A stretch of 17,117 nucleotides of DNA. Source: RAM1 sp943372585 (GTDB lineage: Bacteria > Pseudomonadota > Gammaproteobacteria > Burkholderiales > Burkholderiaceae_C). Under the pieces are notes generated by a model that saw only the letters and a list, made by a program, of their open reading frames with translations, was not told where the DNA came from and made no database searches. The first letter of the stretch is position 1; each line of letters opens with the position of its first letter. The stretch is from the NCBI GenBank assembly GCA_943372585.1, contig CALRZF020000040.1, positions 1 to 17,117 of the forward strand. The letters run 5' to 3'. Below are positions 1-9,108 of the stretch, piece by piece. The translations under genes were made by a program, and so were the position numbers.

Positions 1-266
1 CCCAGCGCCGCTGCGGGCAGCCCGCCCGCGTTCAGGCCCACGTTCCAGCCCATCAGCCCGACGAACAGGACGTTCGGCCCGGGGGCTGCCTGGGCGATGG
101 CAATGGAGGCGCTGAACTGCGGGTCCGTGATCCAGTGCTGCTTGTCCACCAGGTAGCGGTGCATGTCGGGGGCGACGGTGATCGCGCCGCCGACGGCCAG
201 CAGCGACAGCGATGCAAAGTGCAGCATCAGGCTCAGCCAGTCGGCGGGGGTCATGACAATGCTCAT
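1..266 (-). CDS. Chromate transporter, CHR family, second half-size subunit (partial)
   Basis: This is the N-terminal 88 residues of a membrane transporter; the rest lies beyond the left edge. The CHR family exports chromate (or related oxyanions) across the inner membrane, and short members act as pairs encoded by adjacent genes. The visible part has a hydrophobic first segment with a Gly-Gly near residues 26-27, then the family signature AQAAPGPNV with Pro-Gly-Pro-Asn at about residues 62-65. The ATG at 264-266 overlaps the stop of the preceding transporter gene in an ATGA arrangement, so translation is probably coupled. It is the last visible gene of a four-gene minus-strand run headed by the MarR-acetyltransferase gene. 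The family call is firm. The real substrate is unknown, since many CHR proteins have not been tested for chromate. Confidence 0.88.
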   Translation of the reverse strand, partial: MSIVMTPADWLSLMLHFASLSLLAVGGAITVAPDMHRYLVDKQHWITDPQFSASIAIAQAAPGPNVLFVGLMGWNVGLNAGGLPAAAL

Positions 267-853
267 GGCTTGATGCGGTGCCAGGTCAGTACACAGGCGG
301 TCCCGCCCAGGATGAGCAGCACCCAGGCCAGCGGCAGACGCAGCAGGGCAATCGCCGCAAAGCACAGGATGGCCAGCGCCAGGCATAACGGCAAGCCCAG
401 CGGGTTGGTCTTGAGCACGCCCAGCAGCTTGAAGCCCGTGGCTGTCACCAGCCCGGCCGCCACCGCGCCCATGCCGCGCAGCGCGCCTGCCACATGCGGG
501 TTGCTGGCGAACTGGGTATAGACCAGCGCCAGGACCAGCACGACGCACAGCGGGGCGGCGAGCATGCCCGCCAGTGCCGTCAGCGCGCCGCGCAGGCCAA
601 AGTGGCGGTCACCGATCATCATGGACAGATTCACCACGTTGGGCCCGGGCAGGATCTGCGCCACCGCCCAGTCTTCAACAAACTGTTCGCGCGTCATCCA
701 TCGTTTTTTCTCCACCAGCTCACGCTGCACCACGGCCAGCACGCCACCAAAGCCCTGCAGGGCCAGGAAGGTGAAGGACAGGAACAGGTCCGTGAGGGAT
801 TGCGGGGAATTGAGCGCAGGCGTGTCGTGCGACGCCGGAGTGGGCTGGGGCAT
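263..853 (-). CDS. Chromate transporter, CHR family, first half-size subunit
   Basis: This is a 196-residue inner-membrane protein of the short CHR type, which works with the neighbouring half-size protein as a presumed anion exporter. Residues 20-40 form the first hydrophobic segment, with GFGG at 34-37. AQILPGPNVVN, with Pro-Gly-Pro-Asn at 69-72, is the family signature. Several hydrophobic segments follow up to the C-terminus. The ATG at 851-853 was chosen because it places the hydrophobic core after a short cytoplasmic leader; the frame is open further upstream but runs into the DMT gene. Only 17 bases separate it from the DMT stop. The ribosome site (GGAT, about 9 bases before the ATG) is weak, which fits coupled translation. 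Its stop overlaps the start of the second subunit. The family is clear and the substrate is inferred. Confidence 0.9.
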   Translation of the reverse strand: MPQPTPASHDTPALNSPQSLTDLFLSFTFLALQGFGGVLAVVQRELVEKKRWMTREQFVEDWAVAQILPGPNVVNLSMMIGDRHFGLRGALTALAGMLAAPLCVVLVLALVYTQFASNPHVAGALRGMGAVAAGLVTATGFKLLGVLKTNPLGLPLCLALAILCFAAIALLRLPLAWVLLILGGTACVLTWHRIKP

Positions 854-870
854 GCGGGGATTATCCGGGG

Positions 871-1779
871 TCAGGCTTTCAAATGCCTGTTCAATGGTTT
901 TGCCGGGCGCAGCGCCATGACCAGCCCACACGCGATCAGTGCAATGGCGCACAGCACAGGCCACGGCAGCGGCTCGCCCAGCAGCAAAGCGCCGGCCAGG
1001 GCCGCCGTGATGGGGTTGAGGGCCAGGAACACCGTAACCCGGGCCGGCGACTCGTGCTTGAGCGCGTAAAGCCACAAAAAGTAGCCCACGCCGCTGGACA
1101 GACCGACGAACGCGGCTACCGCCCAGGCCTGCATGCTCAGCATCGGCAGGCGAGCCGGCCACCCTTCAGCCAGCGCCAGCAACGCCAGCGCCACGACGCT
1201 GGCCGCCATGGCCCAGGCGGACACCGGCAACGCGGGGTGGCGCCGCAGGTACGGCCGGTACAACACGCTGCAGGTGGCGCCCAGTACCGCGCTGGCCAGC
1301 ACGGCAAGCTCACCCCACCAATGGCCAGCTTGCCCGGCCCCGAGCTTGGGTACCAGCGACAGCGCCACACCCGCAATGGACAGCAACACGCCACCCAGCA
1401 GCGTGGGTGTGATCCGGTCGTGCCCGAGGGCGGCTGACAACAACAGCGTGAGCAGCGGAAACAGGCTGAAGATCAGGGCCGCCCGGGCCGCGCCCACGTG
1501 TTGCAGCCCGTAGTTGAGCAGCGCGATCACGGCGGCAAATTGCACCACGCCAAGTATTGCCATGGGCACCAGATCGGGCAGCATGGCCCTGGCGGCCGGG
1601 CGTGACGCGCTGCGCAGCATGGCGGGCAGCGCGAACGGCAACAGGCAGGCCAGCCCGATGGCGTAGCGCAGCAGCGCCAGGGTCAGCGGCGGCACCTCGG
1701 CCACCACAAAGCGCGAGGCCACGATGGCCGCGCCCACCTGCACGCCCGTGAGCGCGGCTGCAACCAGGGCCAGGTTCAC
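871..1779 (-). CDS. DMT-superfamily (EamA) permease
   Basis: This is a 302-residue integral membrane protein of the drug/metabolite transporter superfamily. Members usually export small metabolites, amino acids or drugs by proton antiport. It has about ten hydrophobic segments in two EamA repeats, roughly residues 5-135 and 150-290, and the second repeat carries the typical ending LNPITAALAGALLLGEPL (about residues 255-272). The start is a GTG (1777-1779) that overlaps the stop of the MarR-acetyltransferase gene (GTGA), so the two are probably translated together. A GGGA about 10 bases upstream is a marginal ribosome site. The gene lies between a regulator and two CHR transporters, so it is probably an exporter controlled by that regulator. 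The substrate cannot be read from the sequence. The family call is firm. Confidence 0.9.
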   Translation of the reverse strand: MNLALVAAALTGVQVGAAIVASRFVVAEVPPLTLALLRYAIGLACLLPFALPAMLRSASRPAARAMLPDLVPMAILGVVQFAAVIALLNYGLQHVGAARAALIFSLFPLLTLLLSAALGHDRITPTLLGGVLLSIAGVALSLVPKLGAGQAGHWWGELAVLASAVLGATCSVLYRPYLRRHPALPVSAWAMAASVVALALLALAEGWPARLPMLSMQAWAVAAFVGLSSGVGYFLWLYALKHESPARVTVFLALNPITAALAGALLLGEPLPWPVLCAIALIACGLVMALRPAKPLNRHLKA

Positions 1780-2720
1780 AGGGCCAGTTCCCAGGTTTCA
1801 CCCACCAGGTCCTGCCCGTAGCCGCGGTAGGGCTCGCTTTGCGTCAGCACAAAGCCGCGTTTGGCGTAGATGTCGCGTGCAGCCGTCAGGTTGCTGTTGG
1901 TCCACAAGACCATTTTTTTATAACCCTTGCTGCGGGCGAACGACAGGCATTCGTCCGTCAACCGCGCGCCCAGCCCCAGGCCGCGCGCAGCGGGGGTGAG
2001 GATCAGCAGCCGCAGTTGCGCGACTGTCTTGCTCTTGCGCACCACGAATACCGACCCCACGCGCTCGCCGTCCAGCTCAGCCATCCAGCCGCGCTCCCAT
2101 TCGGGCTGGAAGTCCTTGATGATCTGCGCAGCAATGCTGGCGACCAGGCCCTCGAATTCGGTGTTCCAGCCGTATTCACGGGCATAGATTTCGCCGTGCT
2201 GCTGCACGACCCAGCCCATGTCTCCGGGCTTGAGGTCGCGCAGCACGGCGGTACGGGTGGCGGGCCCGGCGCTGGCCGGCGACAGCAGGCGCTGCACGGT
2301 GGTCATGGCGTCGATCAGCTTGCGCTGGTCCGGCTCGGGCAGGGCGCCCAGCAGTTGGGCCGCCTCGTCCCGCGACTGTTGCTGCAGGGGCGCAAAGGCT
2401 GCATGGCCGGCCGGGGTGAGTTTGAGCAGGCTCTGGCGCGCATCGGCAGGCGAGGGCACCCGCGCCAGCCAGCCACGGGATTCAAACCGGCGCAGGATGC
2501 GGCTCAAGTACCCCGCGTCCAGCGCCAGATCACGTGCCAGCTCGGTGGCGGTGGGCTGGTCGCGGTGGGCCAGCTCGTACAGCACGCGCACCTCGGTCAG
2601 CGAGAACTCGCTGTTCAGGTAAGGATCCAGCACGCCGATGCGCTGGGTGTAGAAGCGGTTGAAGGCACGCAGTTGCTTCACGTGCAGGGGGGATGCGGTC
2701 GTCATGATTGCCATCGTCAT
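1776..2720 (-). CDS. MarR-type winged-helix regulator fused to a GNAT acetyltransferase
   Basis: This is a 314-residue two-domain protein. Residues about 12-150 form a MarR-like winged helix: VLYELAHRDQPTATELARDL leads into the recognition-helix region DAGYLSRILRRFESRGWLARV, and the wing carries ADARQSLLKLTPAG. Residues about 158-314 form a GNAT domain with the acetyl-CoA loop RGLGLGARL (246-254) and the late motif NLTAARDIYAKRGF. MarR proteins usually repress their own operon and release DNA on binding a ligand. The GNAT half may acetylate a small molecule or protein. The gene heads an operon with a DMT permease and two CHR proteins and faces an M20 peptidase gene across a candidate operator. 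The start could be the ATG at 2720, 2714 or 2705; none has a clear ribosome site, so the first was kept. The fusion type is well known; the ligand is not. Confidence 0.9.
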   Translation of the reverse strand: MTMAIMTTASPLHVKQLRAFNRFYTQRIGVLDPYLNSEFSLTEVRVLYELAHRDQPTATELARDLALDAGYLSRILRRFESRGWLARVPSPADARQSLLKLTPAGHAAFAPLQQQSRDEAAQLLGALPEPDQRKLIDAMTTVQRLLSPASAGPATRTAVLRDLKPGDMGWVVQQHGEIYAREYGWNTEFEGLVASIAAQIIKDFQPEWERGWMAELDGERVGSVFVVRKSKTVAQLRLLILTPAARGLGLGARLTDECLSFARSKGYKKMVLWTNSNLTAARDIYAKRGFVLTQSEPYRGYGQDLVGETWELAL

Positions 2721-2728
2721 CTAAATGA

Positions 2729-2741
2729 TTGACTATGTCAA
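2729..2741. promoter_or_regulatory. Candidate MarR-family operator, perfect inverted repeat
   Basis: The bases TTGAC-TAT-GTCAA form a perfect 5-3-5 inverted repeat in the 73-base gap between the divergent MarR-acetyltransferase and M20 peptidase genes. Read on the minus strand it begins with TTGACA, the full -35 consensus. Read on the plus strand it begins with TTGACT. No strong -10 box was found on either strand; the best plus-strand candidates, TTTATG at 2753-2758 and TATGCT at 2755-2760, are poor or badly spaced. The length, symmetry and position fit a MarR-type site that would block both promoters. Seen: the repeat and its place. Inferred: binding by the adjacent regulator. Confidence 0.6.
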
Positions 2742-2780
2742 ATAAATGCGGGTTTATGCTCCCACCCACCACAACAATGC

Positions 2781-2785
2781 AGGAG
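2781..2785 (+). promoter_or_regulatory. Ribosome binding site deciding the M20 peptidase start
   Basis: AGGAG lies 8 bases before the ATG at 2794. It selects that start, which opens a signal peptide, over the in-frame ATG at 2746, which would put 16 non-hydrophobic residues ahead of it and lie only five bases from the inverted repeat. Confidence 0.75.
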
Positions 2786-2793
2786 CTGCTTTC

Positions 2794-4086
2794 ATGAAAT
2801 TTCCCCCCATCGGCCTGGCTGTCGCCATGGCAGCTGTTCTGGCGGCTGCGCCCGTTTCAGCCCAACTGGCCGCGCAGCCTGACGCCGCTGTGCAGCGCGC
2901 CGCCGCTGCCCAGAAGCAACCCCTGCTGGACACATTGAAAGAGTTTGTTTCCATTGAAACCGGCAGCCGCGACATCGAAGGCCTGACGCAGGCCAGTGAG
3001 CTGTTGGCCACGAAGCTGCGCGCCCTGGGCGCCCAGGTGGATTTCATCGAACCCACAGCCGCCACCACCTACCGCATGGCCGACACGCCCGACAAGATCG
3101 GCCGCATGGTGCGCGCCACGCTCAAGGGCACTGGTAACAAGCGCATCCTGCTGATCGCCCACATGGACACGGTGTACCTCAAGGGCATGCTGGTCAAACA
3201 GCCGTTTCGAATTGACGGCAACAAGGCGTACGGCCTCGGTATTTCCGATGACAAGCAGGGCGTGGCCATGGTCGTGCATCTGGTGGCCCTGCTCAAGTCG
3301 TTGAACTTTGCCGAATACGGCACGCTGACGGTGCTGGTCAATGGCGACGAGGAAATCAGCTCGCCTGGCTCACGTGAGGCACTGGCTGCCGCCGGTGCCG
3401 AACATGACGCCGTGCTGTCGTTTGAAGCCACCCGCAGCAACGACGACAAGCTGTCCCTGGCCACCAGCGGCATCGGCGCGGTGGAGATCAAGGTGGAGGG
3501 CAGGGCGTCGCACGCGGGTGGCGCGCCCGAGCGCGGCATCAATGCACTTTACGAACTGTCGCACCAGATTTTGCAGATGCGCGACCTGTCCGAGCCGCAA
3601 GTGGGCTTGAAGCTGAACTGGACGATTTCGCAGGCTGGCACCAACCGCAACGTGATCCCGGCGCATGCCAAGGCCGAGGCCGACGTGCGCGTGCTGCGCG
3701 TGGCCGATTACGACCGCATTGAAGCCGCTGTGCGTGAGCGCGCCAGGAAGCAATTGCTGCCCGACGCCAAGGTGACGGTCAATTTCGAGCGCCGCCGCCC
3801 GCCGCTGGAGGCCACGGCCGCCAACCGCAAGCTGGCCGCGCATGCCCAGACGATCTATGCGGAAATCGGCCGCAAGCTCACGGTGGACGACCAGCCCGAA
3901 GGCGGCGGCACCGACGCAGCGTTTGCCGCGCTCAAGACCAAGGCGCCGGTGATCGAGCGCTTCGGCCTGCCTGGCTTTGGCGCACACTCCGCCGAAAGCG
4001 AATGGGTGGACATTGACGCCATCGAGCCGCGCCTGTATCTGGCCGCGCGCGTCATCATGGACGTGGCGCGCGGCAAGGGGCTTTGA
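2794..4086 (+). CDS. Exported M20 metallopeptidase, glutamate carboxypeptidase (CPG2)-like
   Basis: This is a 430-residue zinc hydrolase with a cleavable signal peptide (residues 1 to about 23, MKFPPIGLAV... ending PVSAQ), so it is probably periplasmic. Relatives of the carboxypeptidase G2 type remove C-terminal glutamate from N-acyl peptides or folates. All the family's metal and catalytic residues can be placed: HMD with H123 and D125, ISDDKQG with D152, GDEE with E186 (general base) and E187, FEA with E211, and GAHSAE with H398. The dimerisation-domain histidine is in RASHAGG (H240), and the late motif PEGGGTDAAF is present. The protein is close to CPG2 length (about 415). It diverges from the MarR-acetyltransferase operon and shares its regulatory gap. 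The enzyme class is secure. The substrate is not, and other acyl-amino acids remain possible. Confidence 0.9.
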   Translation: MKFPPIGLAVAMAAVLAAAPVSAQLAAQPDAAVQRAAAAQKQPLLDTLKEFVSIETGSRDIEGLTQASELLATKLRALGAQVDFIEPTAATTYRMADTPDKIGRMVRATLKGTGNKRILLIAHMDTVYLKGMLVKQPFRIDGNKAYGLGISDDKQGVAMVVHLVALLKSLNFAEYGTLTVLVNGDEEISSPGSREALAAAGAEHDAVLSFEATRSNDDKLSLATSGIGAVEIKVEGRASHAGGAPERGINALYELSHQILQMRDLSEPQVGLKLNWTISQAGTNRNVIPAHAKAEADVRVLRVADYDRIEAAVRERARKQLLPDAKVTVNFERRRPPLEATAANRKLAAHAQTIYAEIGRKLTVDDQPEGGGTDAAFAALKTKAPVIERFGLPGFGAHSAESEWVDIDAIEPRLYLAARVIMDVARGKGL

Positions 4087-4101
4087 AGCGCTTTCGCTGA
4101 A

Positions 4102-6254
4102 TTACCAGCGGGGCTCGTGCTGGCGGATTGCGGCTTTCACCGCATCGGTCAGCGCGAAGCCGGCGCCGTAGCGGGCGGCCAACTGGTCGGCACGCGCGAT
4201 GAACGCATCAACGCCCATGCCGTAGATGAACTGCATGGCACCGCCCGTGTAAGCCGGAAAGCCGATGCCAAAGATCGAACCGATGTTGGCGTCATGCACC
4301 GTGGTCAGCACGCCTTCGCTCAGGCAGCGCGCGGTTTCCACGGCCTGGCGGTACAGCAGGCGGTCTTTCAGGTCCTGCATGTCCCAGGTGACGCCGGGCT
4401 TTTCAAACAGTTTTTTCAGCTCAGGCCACAGTGACTTTTTCTGGCCGGGCGGGTAGTCGTAAAAGCCGCCTTCGGCCGCACGGCCATTGCGGTCAAATTC
4501 CTTGACCATGCGTTCCACCAGCAGCTCGCCAGGCATGGCAATGTAGGTTTTGCCTTCAGCGCGGTAGTCGGCGCGCGTCTGGTCCAGCACGTGCACGCTG
4601 AGCGACAGCGCGGTTTCGTCCAACACGGCCAGCGGGCCCACGGGCATGCCGGCCTGGATCCCCGCGTTTTCGATCACGGGCGCCGGAATGCCTTCGCCCA
4701 GCATGGCCGCGCCTTCCATCACAAAGGTGCCGAAGGTGCGGCTGGTGTAAAAGCCGCGCGAATCATTCACCACGATGGGGATCTTGCCGATGGCCTGCAC
4801 GTAGTCGAACGCGCGGGCGACGGTTTCGTCATCGGTCTGCTTGCCGCGGATGATTTCCACGAGCTTCATCTTGTCCACCGGGCTGAAGAAATGGATGCCG
4901 ATGAACTTGTCAGGCCGTGCCGACGCTGCGGCCAGCCCTGAAATGGGCAGGGTGGACGTGTTGGATGCAAAGAAGCCGCCCGGTGCCAGCATGGGCTCAG
5001 CTTCTTTCGTGACCTTGGCCTTGAGCTCACGCTGTTCAAACACGGCCTCGATGATCAGGTCGCAGCCCTGCAGGTCAGCCGCCTTGTCTGTCGCGGTAAT
5101 GCGGCCCAGCAGCGCCTGCTGGTCGTGCGGGCTCATGCGGCCCTTGTCCACGCGCGGCTGGGTGATCTTCACGCTGTACGCCTTGCCCTGTTCGGCCTTG
5201 TCCAGGCTCACGTCCTTCAGCACCGTGGCCACGCCGCGGGATGCCTGGGCGTAGGCAATGCCCGCGCCCATCATTCCTGCGCCCAGCAGGCCGACCTTTT
5301 TTGGCTTGTAGCGCGGCACGTCCTTGGGGCGGCTCTGCCCCGATTTGATCGCGTTCATGTTGAAGAAGAACGTGTTGATCATGTTCTTCGCCACCGGGCT
5401 CACGATCAGTTTGGCCAGGTAGCGGCTTTCAATGCGCAGCGCGGTGTCAAAGTCCACCTGCGCACCTTCGACCATGGCCGCCAGTGCGTATTCGGGGGCG
5501 GGGTACAGGCCGCGCGTCTTCAGTTTGAGCACGGCCGGTGCCACGCTGAGCATGCCGGCGATCTTGGGGTTGGCCGGTGTGCCGCCGGGCATCTTGTAGT
5601 TCTTGTCGTCCCAGGGGTGGTGGGCCGGGGTGGGCGTGCCCTCATGTTTGGCAATCCACGCCAGCGCCGCGGCGCGCAGGCCGGATGCCTCGGGCACCAG
5701 CTCGTGCACCAGGCCCAGCTCCAGGGCCTCGCGCGGGTTGAACAGCTTGCTTTCCAGGATGTAGGGCTGCGCGCCCATCAGGCCCAGCAGGCGCGTCATT
5801 TTGGTGATGCCGCTGGCGCCGGGGATCAGCCCCAGCGTGATCTCGGGCAGGCCGAACTGGATCTTGGGGTTGTCCACCGCCACCCGGTAGTGGCCGACCA
5901 GCGCCACCTCCCAGCCACCGCCCAGGGCCGCGCCATTCAGGCAGCTGACCACGGGCTTGCCCAGTGTTTCCAGCGTGCGGAAATTTTTCTTGGTCTGCTC
6001 GATGCTGGCAAACACGCGCGGCGCATCAGACGGCTGCAGGCGCATCGTGCCTTTCAGGTCGGCGCCGGCAAAGAACGTGGTTTTGTTGGACGCCAGCACG
6101 ATGCCCTTGATCGCGTCCTTGTCCTTCACGACCTGTGCAGTCGCTTCGGTCAAATCCTTTTGCCACTGCTCGCACATCGTGTTGACGGGCGAATCGGGCT
6201 CGTCGAAGGTGAGGGTGGCGATGCCGCCCTTGAGTTCGTACTGGATGGTTTGCA

Positions 6255-6255
<1 letters not shown>
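4102..6255 (-). CDS. Multifunctional beta-oxidation enzyme: enoyl-CoA hydratase / 3-hydroxyacyl-CoA dehydrogenase (FadB/FadJ-like)
   Basis: This 717-residue cytoplasmic enzyme hydrates trans-2-enoyl-CoA and oxidises the resulting 3-hydroxyacyl-CoA with NAD. The hydratase domain (about 1-190) has the oxyanion-hole region FFAGADLKG (61-69) and both catalytic glutamates, E116 in GGGWEVAL and E138 in GLPEITLG. The dehydrogenase domain starts near 318 with the NAD motif GAGMMG (325-330). Its catalytic residues are H455 in GIHFFSPV, E467 in KLVEII and N497 in VVNDSRGF. The usual dehydrogenase C-terminal repeats follow. The ATG at 6253-6255 shares one base with the thiolase stop, and a GAGG lies 7 bases before it, so the two are made together as a trifunctional-type complex. 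The length matches FadJ/FadB (about 715-730). I did not assign fadB or fadJ. Confidence 0.95.
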
Positions 6256-7460
<1,205 letters not shown>

Positions 7461-7500
7461 GGGCGTTGCTCCGGCAGGGGAATGCTTGAGGGAAAAAGCC

Positions 7501-7506
7501 AGTATA
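7501..7506 (-). promoter_or_regulatory. Candidate -10 box for the thiolase operon
   Basis: On the minus strand the bases read TATACT, a five-of-six match to TATAAT, about 40 bases before the thiolase ATG. No good -35 box sits 16-18 bases upstream, so this is weak evidence and activator dependence is possible. It lies in the 117-base gap with the divergent phosphoesterase gene. The rest of that gap shows only a short CATTT/AAATG inverted repeat. Confidence 0.3.
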
Positions 7507-7577
7507 TTCATTTCACCAAGCAAATGCTCTGTAAAAATGGCGACAGCTTGACCACCCGCACACCCGAAACCCTTGAT

Positions 7578-8336
7578 ATGCGAATTGCCGCCATCTCAGA
7601 CATCCACGGCAACCTGCCGGCGCTGGACGCCGTGCTGGCCGACATCGCGCGCCGCGGCGCTGACGTGACCGTCAACTGCGGGGACATCCTGTCGGGCCCG
7701 CTGTGGCCGTCTGAAACGGCCGACCGGTTGATGGCCCTCAATCTGCCGACGATTGCCGGCAACCATGAGCGCCAGCTGCTGCGCTGTGCGGGCAAGGCGG
7801 GCGGGCCATCTGACCAGTTTGCGTACGAACACACCACACCGGCCCAGCAGCAGTGGCTAGCCGGATTGCCGGGTACGCTGGTGCTGGACGGCGGCGGTGT
7901 GTACCTGTGCCACGGCCAGCCCGCCACCGATTTGATGTACCTGCTGGAGACGGTGGAGCCGGCCGGGTCACGCGCTGCGCGGCCGCAGGAAGTCGTCGAT
8001 CGGTTGGCCGGCAGTCCTGGCGCCGCCGCCAGCCTGGTGCTATGCGGCCACAGCCACCTGCCGCGTACCACCTGGTTGCCTGGTGCGAATGGCGGTGGAG
8101 TCCTGTGCGTCAACGCAGGCAGCGTAGGCCTGCAGGCCTTTTCGGACGACCATATTGCGCCCCACGCCCATGTCAACGGGTCACCCCATGCGCGCTATGT
8201 GCTGTGTGAACGCACCGCTGCCGGTTGGTCTGTGGCGGTGATTGCCGTGCCGTACGACTGGCAGGTCGCCAGCGACAAGGCCGCGCGCGACGGTTCGCCC
8301 GCCTGGGCTCGCTGGCTGGCGACGGGGCAGGCCTGA
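7578..8336 (+). CDS. Metallophosphoesterase, YfcE/calcineurin-like
   Basis: This 252-residue dimetal phosphoesterase has the full motif set of the calcineurin-like family: SDIHGN (D8 and H10), NCGDI (D36), AGNHE (N62 and H63), a histidine in LCHGQ (H112) and GHSHLP (H158 and H160). VNAGSVGL near 178-185 is typical of the bacterial YfcE-type subgroup, whose members act as phosphodiesterases or phosphatases on small substrates. The ATG at 7578 puts SDIHGN at residue 7, as in relatives. The frame is open further upstream (ATG at 7524), but that would add an unconserved leader. The ribosome site is poor. It diverges from the thiolase operon, and its end lies 25 bases from the end of the PIN toxin gene. 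The family is secure. The substrate is unknown, and no link to beta-oxidation is implied by sequence. Confidence 0.9.
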   Translation: MRIAAISDIHGNLPALDAVLADIARRGADVTVNCGDILSGPLWPSETADRLMALNLPTIAGNHERQLLRCAGKAGGPSDQFAYEHTTPAQQQWLAGLPGTLVLDGGGVYLCHGQPATDLMYLLETVEPAGSRAARPQEVVDRLAGSPGAAASLVLCGHSHLPRTTWLPGANGGGVLCVNAGSVGLQAFSDDHIAPHAHVNGSPHARYVLCERTAAGWSVAVIAVPYDWQVASDKAARDGSPAWARWLATGQA

Positions 8337-8361
8337 CGTGAAGGAAGCGGACCTGCCGGTG

Positions 8362-8778
8362 CTAGGCGGTCAGCAGGTTCTGGAACGGCTTGCGGCTCTT
8401 CCAGCGGTAGCTGCCGAAGTCGCGCTCGTCGGTCGTGAGGATGCGGCCGTGGCCCAAGTGTTCGGCCAGCAAGACCAGCGACGCGTCGGCCAGGTCCATG
8501 GGCAGGCTGGCATAGCGCTGCATCATGGCGGGAATGCGGGTCACGTGTTCCTGCGGGATGTCCCAGGCGACCAAACCGCCGTCGGCGACTTCATCCATCA
8601 GGGCCTGCGCAAAGCGCGTGCCCAGGCGTCGCGTCATCAGGTGGGTGGCTTCGGTCAGTACGGGCCAGGTGGTCACCCAGCCCTCCTGCACGGTGGGCGC
8701 CGCCGCCTTGGCGCGCTCATGCCAGGCGTCGCGCTTGTCCAGCAGGGCGTACAAAAAGCCAGCGTCTACGGCGATCAT
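8362..8778 (-). CDS. PIN-domain ribonuclease toxin, VapC-type
   Basis: This 138-residue PIN domain is the likely toxin of a type II pair. VapC proteins are magnesium-dependent RNases that cut tRNA, rRNA or mRNA. The acidic catalytic set is visible: D5 in MIAVDAGF, E43 in VLTEATHL, D95 and D98 in PMDLADASL, and D117 in ILTTDERDF. The length fits VapC (about 130-140). The ATG at 8776-8778 overlaps the stop of the upstream antitoxin gene (ATGA), so the toxin is made only after the antitoxin. It converges on the phosphoesterase gene with 25 bases between. All active-site acids are present, so the toxin is probably functional. The RNA target cannot be predicted from this. Confidence 0.9.
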   Translation of the reverse strand: MIAVDAGFLYALLDKRDAWHERAKAAAPTVQEGWVTTWPVLTEATHLMTRRLGTRFAQALMDEVADGGLVAWDIPQEHVTRIPAMMQRYASLPMDLADASLVLLAEHLGHGRILTTDERDFGSYRWKSRKPFQNLLTA

Positions 8779-9077
8779 GCCTTGGAGCCGGGCTTGCGCC
8801 GGGTGCGTTTGGCGGCGGGTTTGGCCGCCGTGCCGTATTTCTCGTCCAGCCCCTGGGCCAGGTATTTCTTGACGTTGGCCGAAACGTCGGTCAGCCCGCT
8901 ATCGCCCTGGCCGATCAGGCGCGACAGGTGCTTGAGCTGCCCGGTACCGGAGCGCACATGGCGGTAGTAAAAGTCAACGCTTTCGCGCAGCACGTCGCTG
9001 ACCTTCAGGCCAGTGCTGGTGGCCAGGTATTCCACCTGCTTTTCCGCGACCCCTTCAAACCTTGCATTGACGCGCAT
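8775..9077 (-). CDS. Ribbon-helix-helix antitoxin (CopG-like, VapB role)
   Basis: This 100-residue DNA-binding antitoxin sits directly upstream of the PIN toxin. Residues 1-45 fit a ribbon-helix-helix: a beta strand RVNARFEG, then helix AEKQVEYLATSTG, the turn LKVSD, and helix VLRESVDFYYRH. The middle (about 50-80) would bind and block the toxin. The last 17 residues are Lys/Arg-rich (AAKRTRRKPGSK), an unusual basic tail that may add DNA or RNA contact. The start at 9077 was chosen because GAGGAG lies 7 bases before it; an upstream in-frame TTG at 9095 overlaps that site and is unlikely. The gene is divergent from the acyl-CoA dehydrogenase. Antitoxins of this fold usually repress their own promoter, and tandem repeats in the gap fit that. 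Confidence 0.85.
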   Translation of the reverse strand: MRVNARFEGVAEKQVEYLATSTGLKVSDVLRESVDFYYRHVRSGTGQLKHLSRLIGQGDSGLTDVSANVKKYLAQGLDEKYGTAAKPAAKRTRRKPGSKA

Positions 9078-9084
9078 GATCAAA

Positions 9085-9090
9085 CTCCTC
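9085..9090 (-). promoter_or_regulatory. Ribosome binding site deciding the antitoxin start
   Basis: On the minus strand GAGGAG lies 7 bases before the ATG at 9077. It is one of the strongest ribosome sites in the window and excludes the upstream TTG start. A strong site here and a coupled toxin start would favour excess antitoxin, as expected of a toxin-antitoxin pair. Confidence 0.8.
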
Positions 9091-9108
9091 TGCAAACGCG
9101 TTCATTGT

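Noticed and set aside
2746..2793. An upstream ATG for the M20 peptidase, adding 16 residues.
   Set aside because: It would precede a good signal peptide and start close to the operator-like repeat; the AGGAG at 2781-2785 points to the ATG at 2794.
4085..4096. AGCG-CTTT-CGCT as a possible terminator between the M20 peptidase and FadB/FadJ-like genes.
   Set aside because: The stem is only four pairs and no T run follows on either strand.
7509..7526. CATTT...AAATG inverted repeat in the thiolase/phosphoesterase gap.
   Set aside because: Arms of five AT-rich bases around an asymmetric 8-base centre are weak; chance is likely.
9078..9095. An upstream TTG start for the antitoxin.
   Set aside because: It overlaps the strong GAGGAG ribosome site of the ATG at 9077, and the added residues are outside the ribbon-helix-helix fold.
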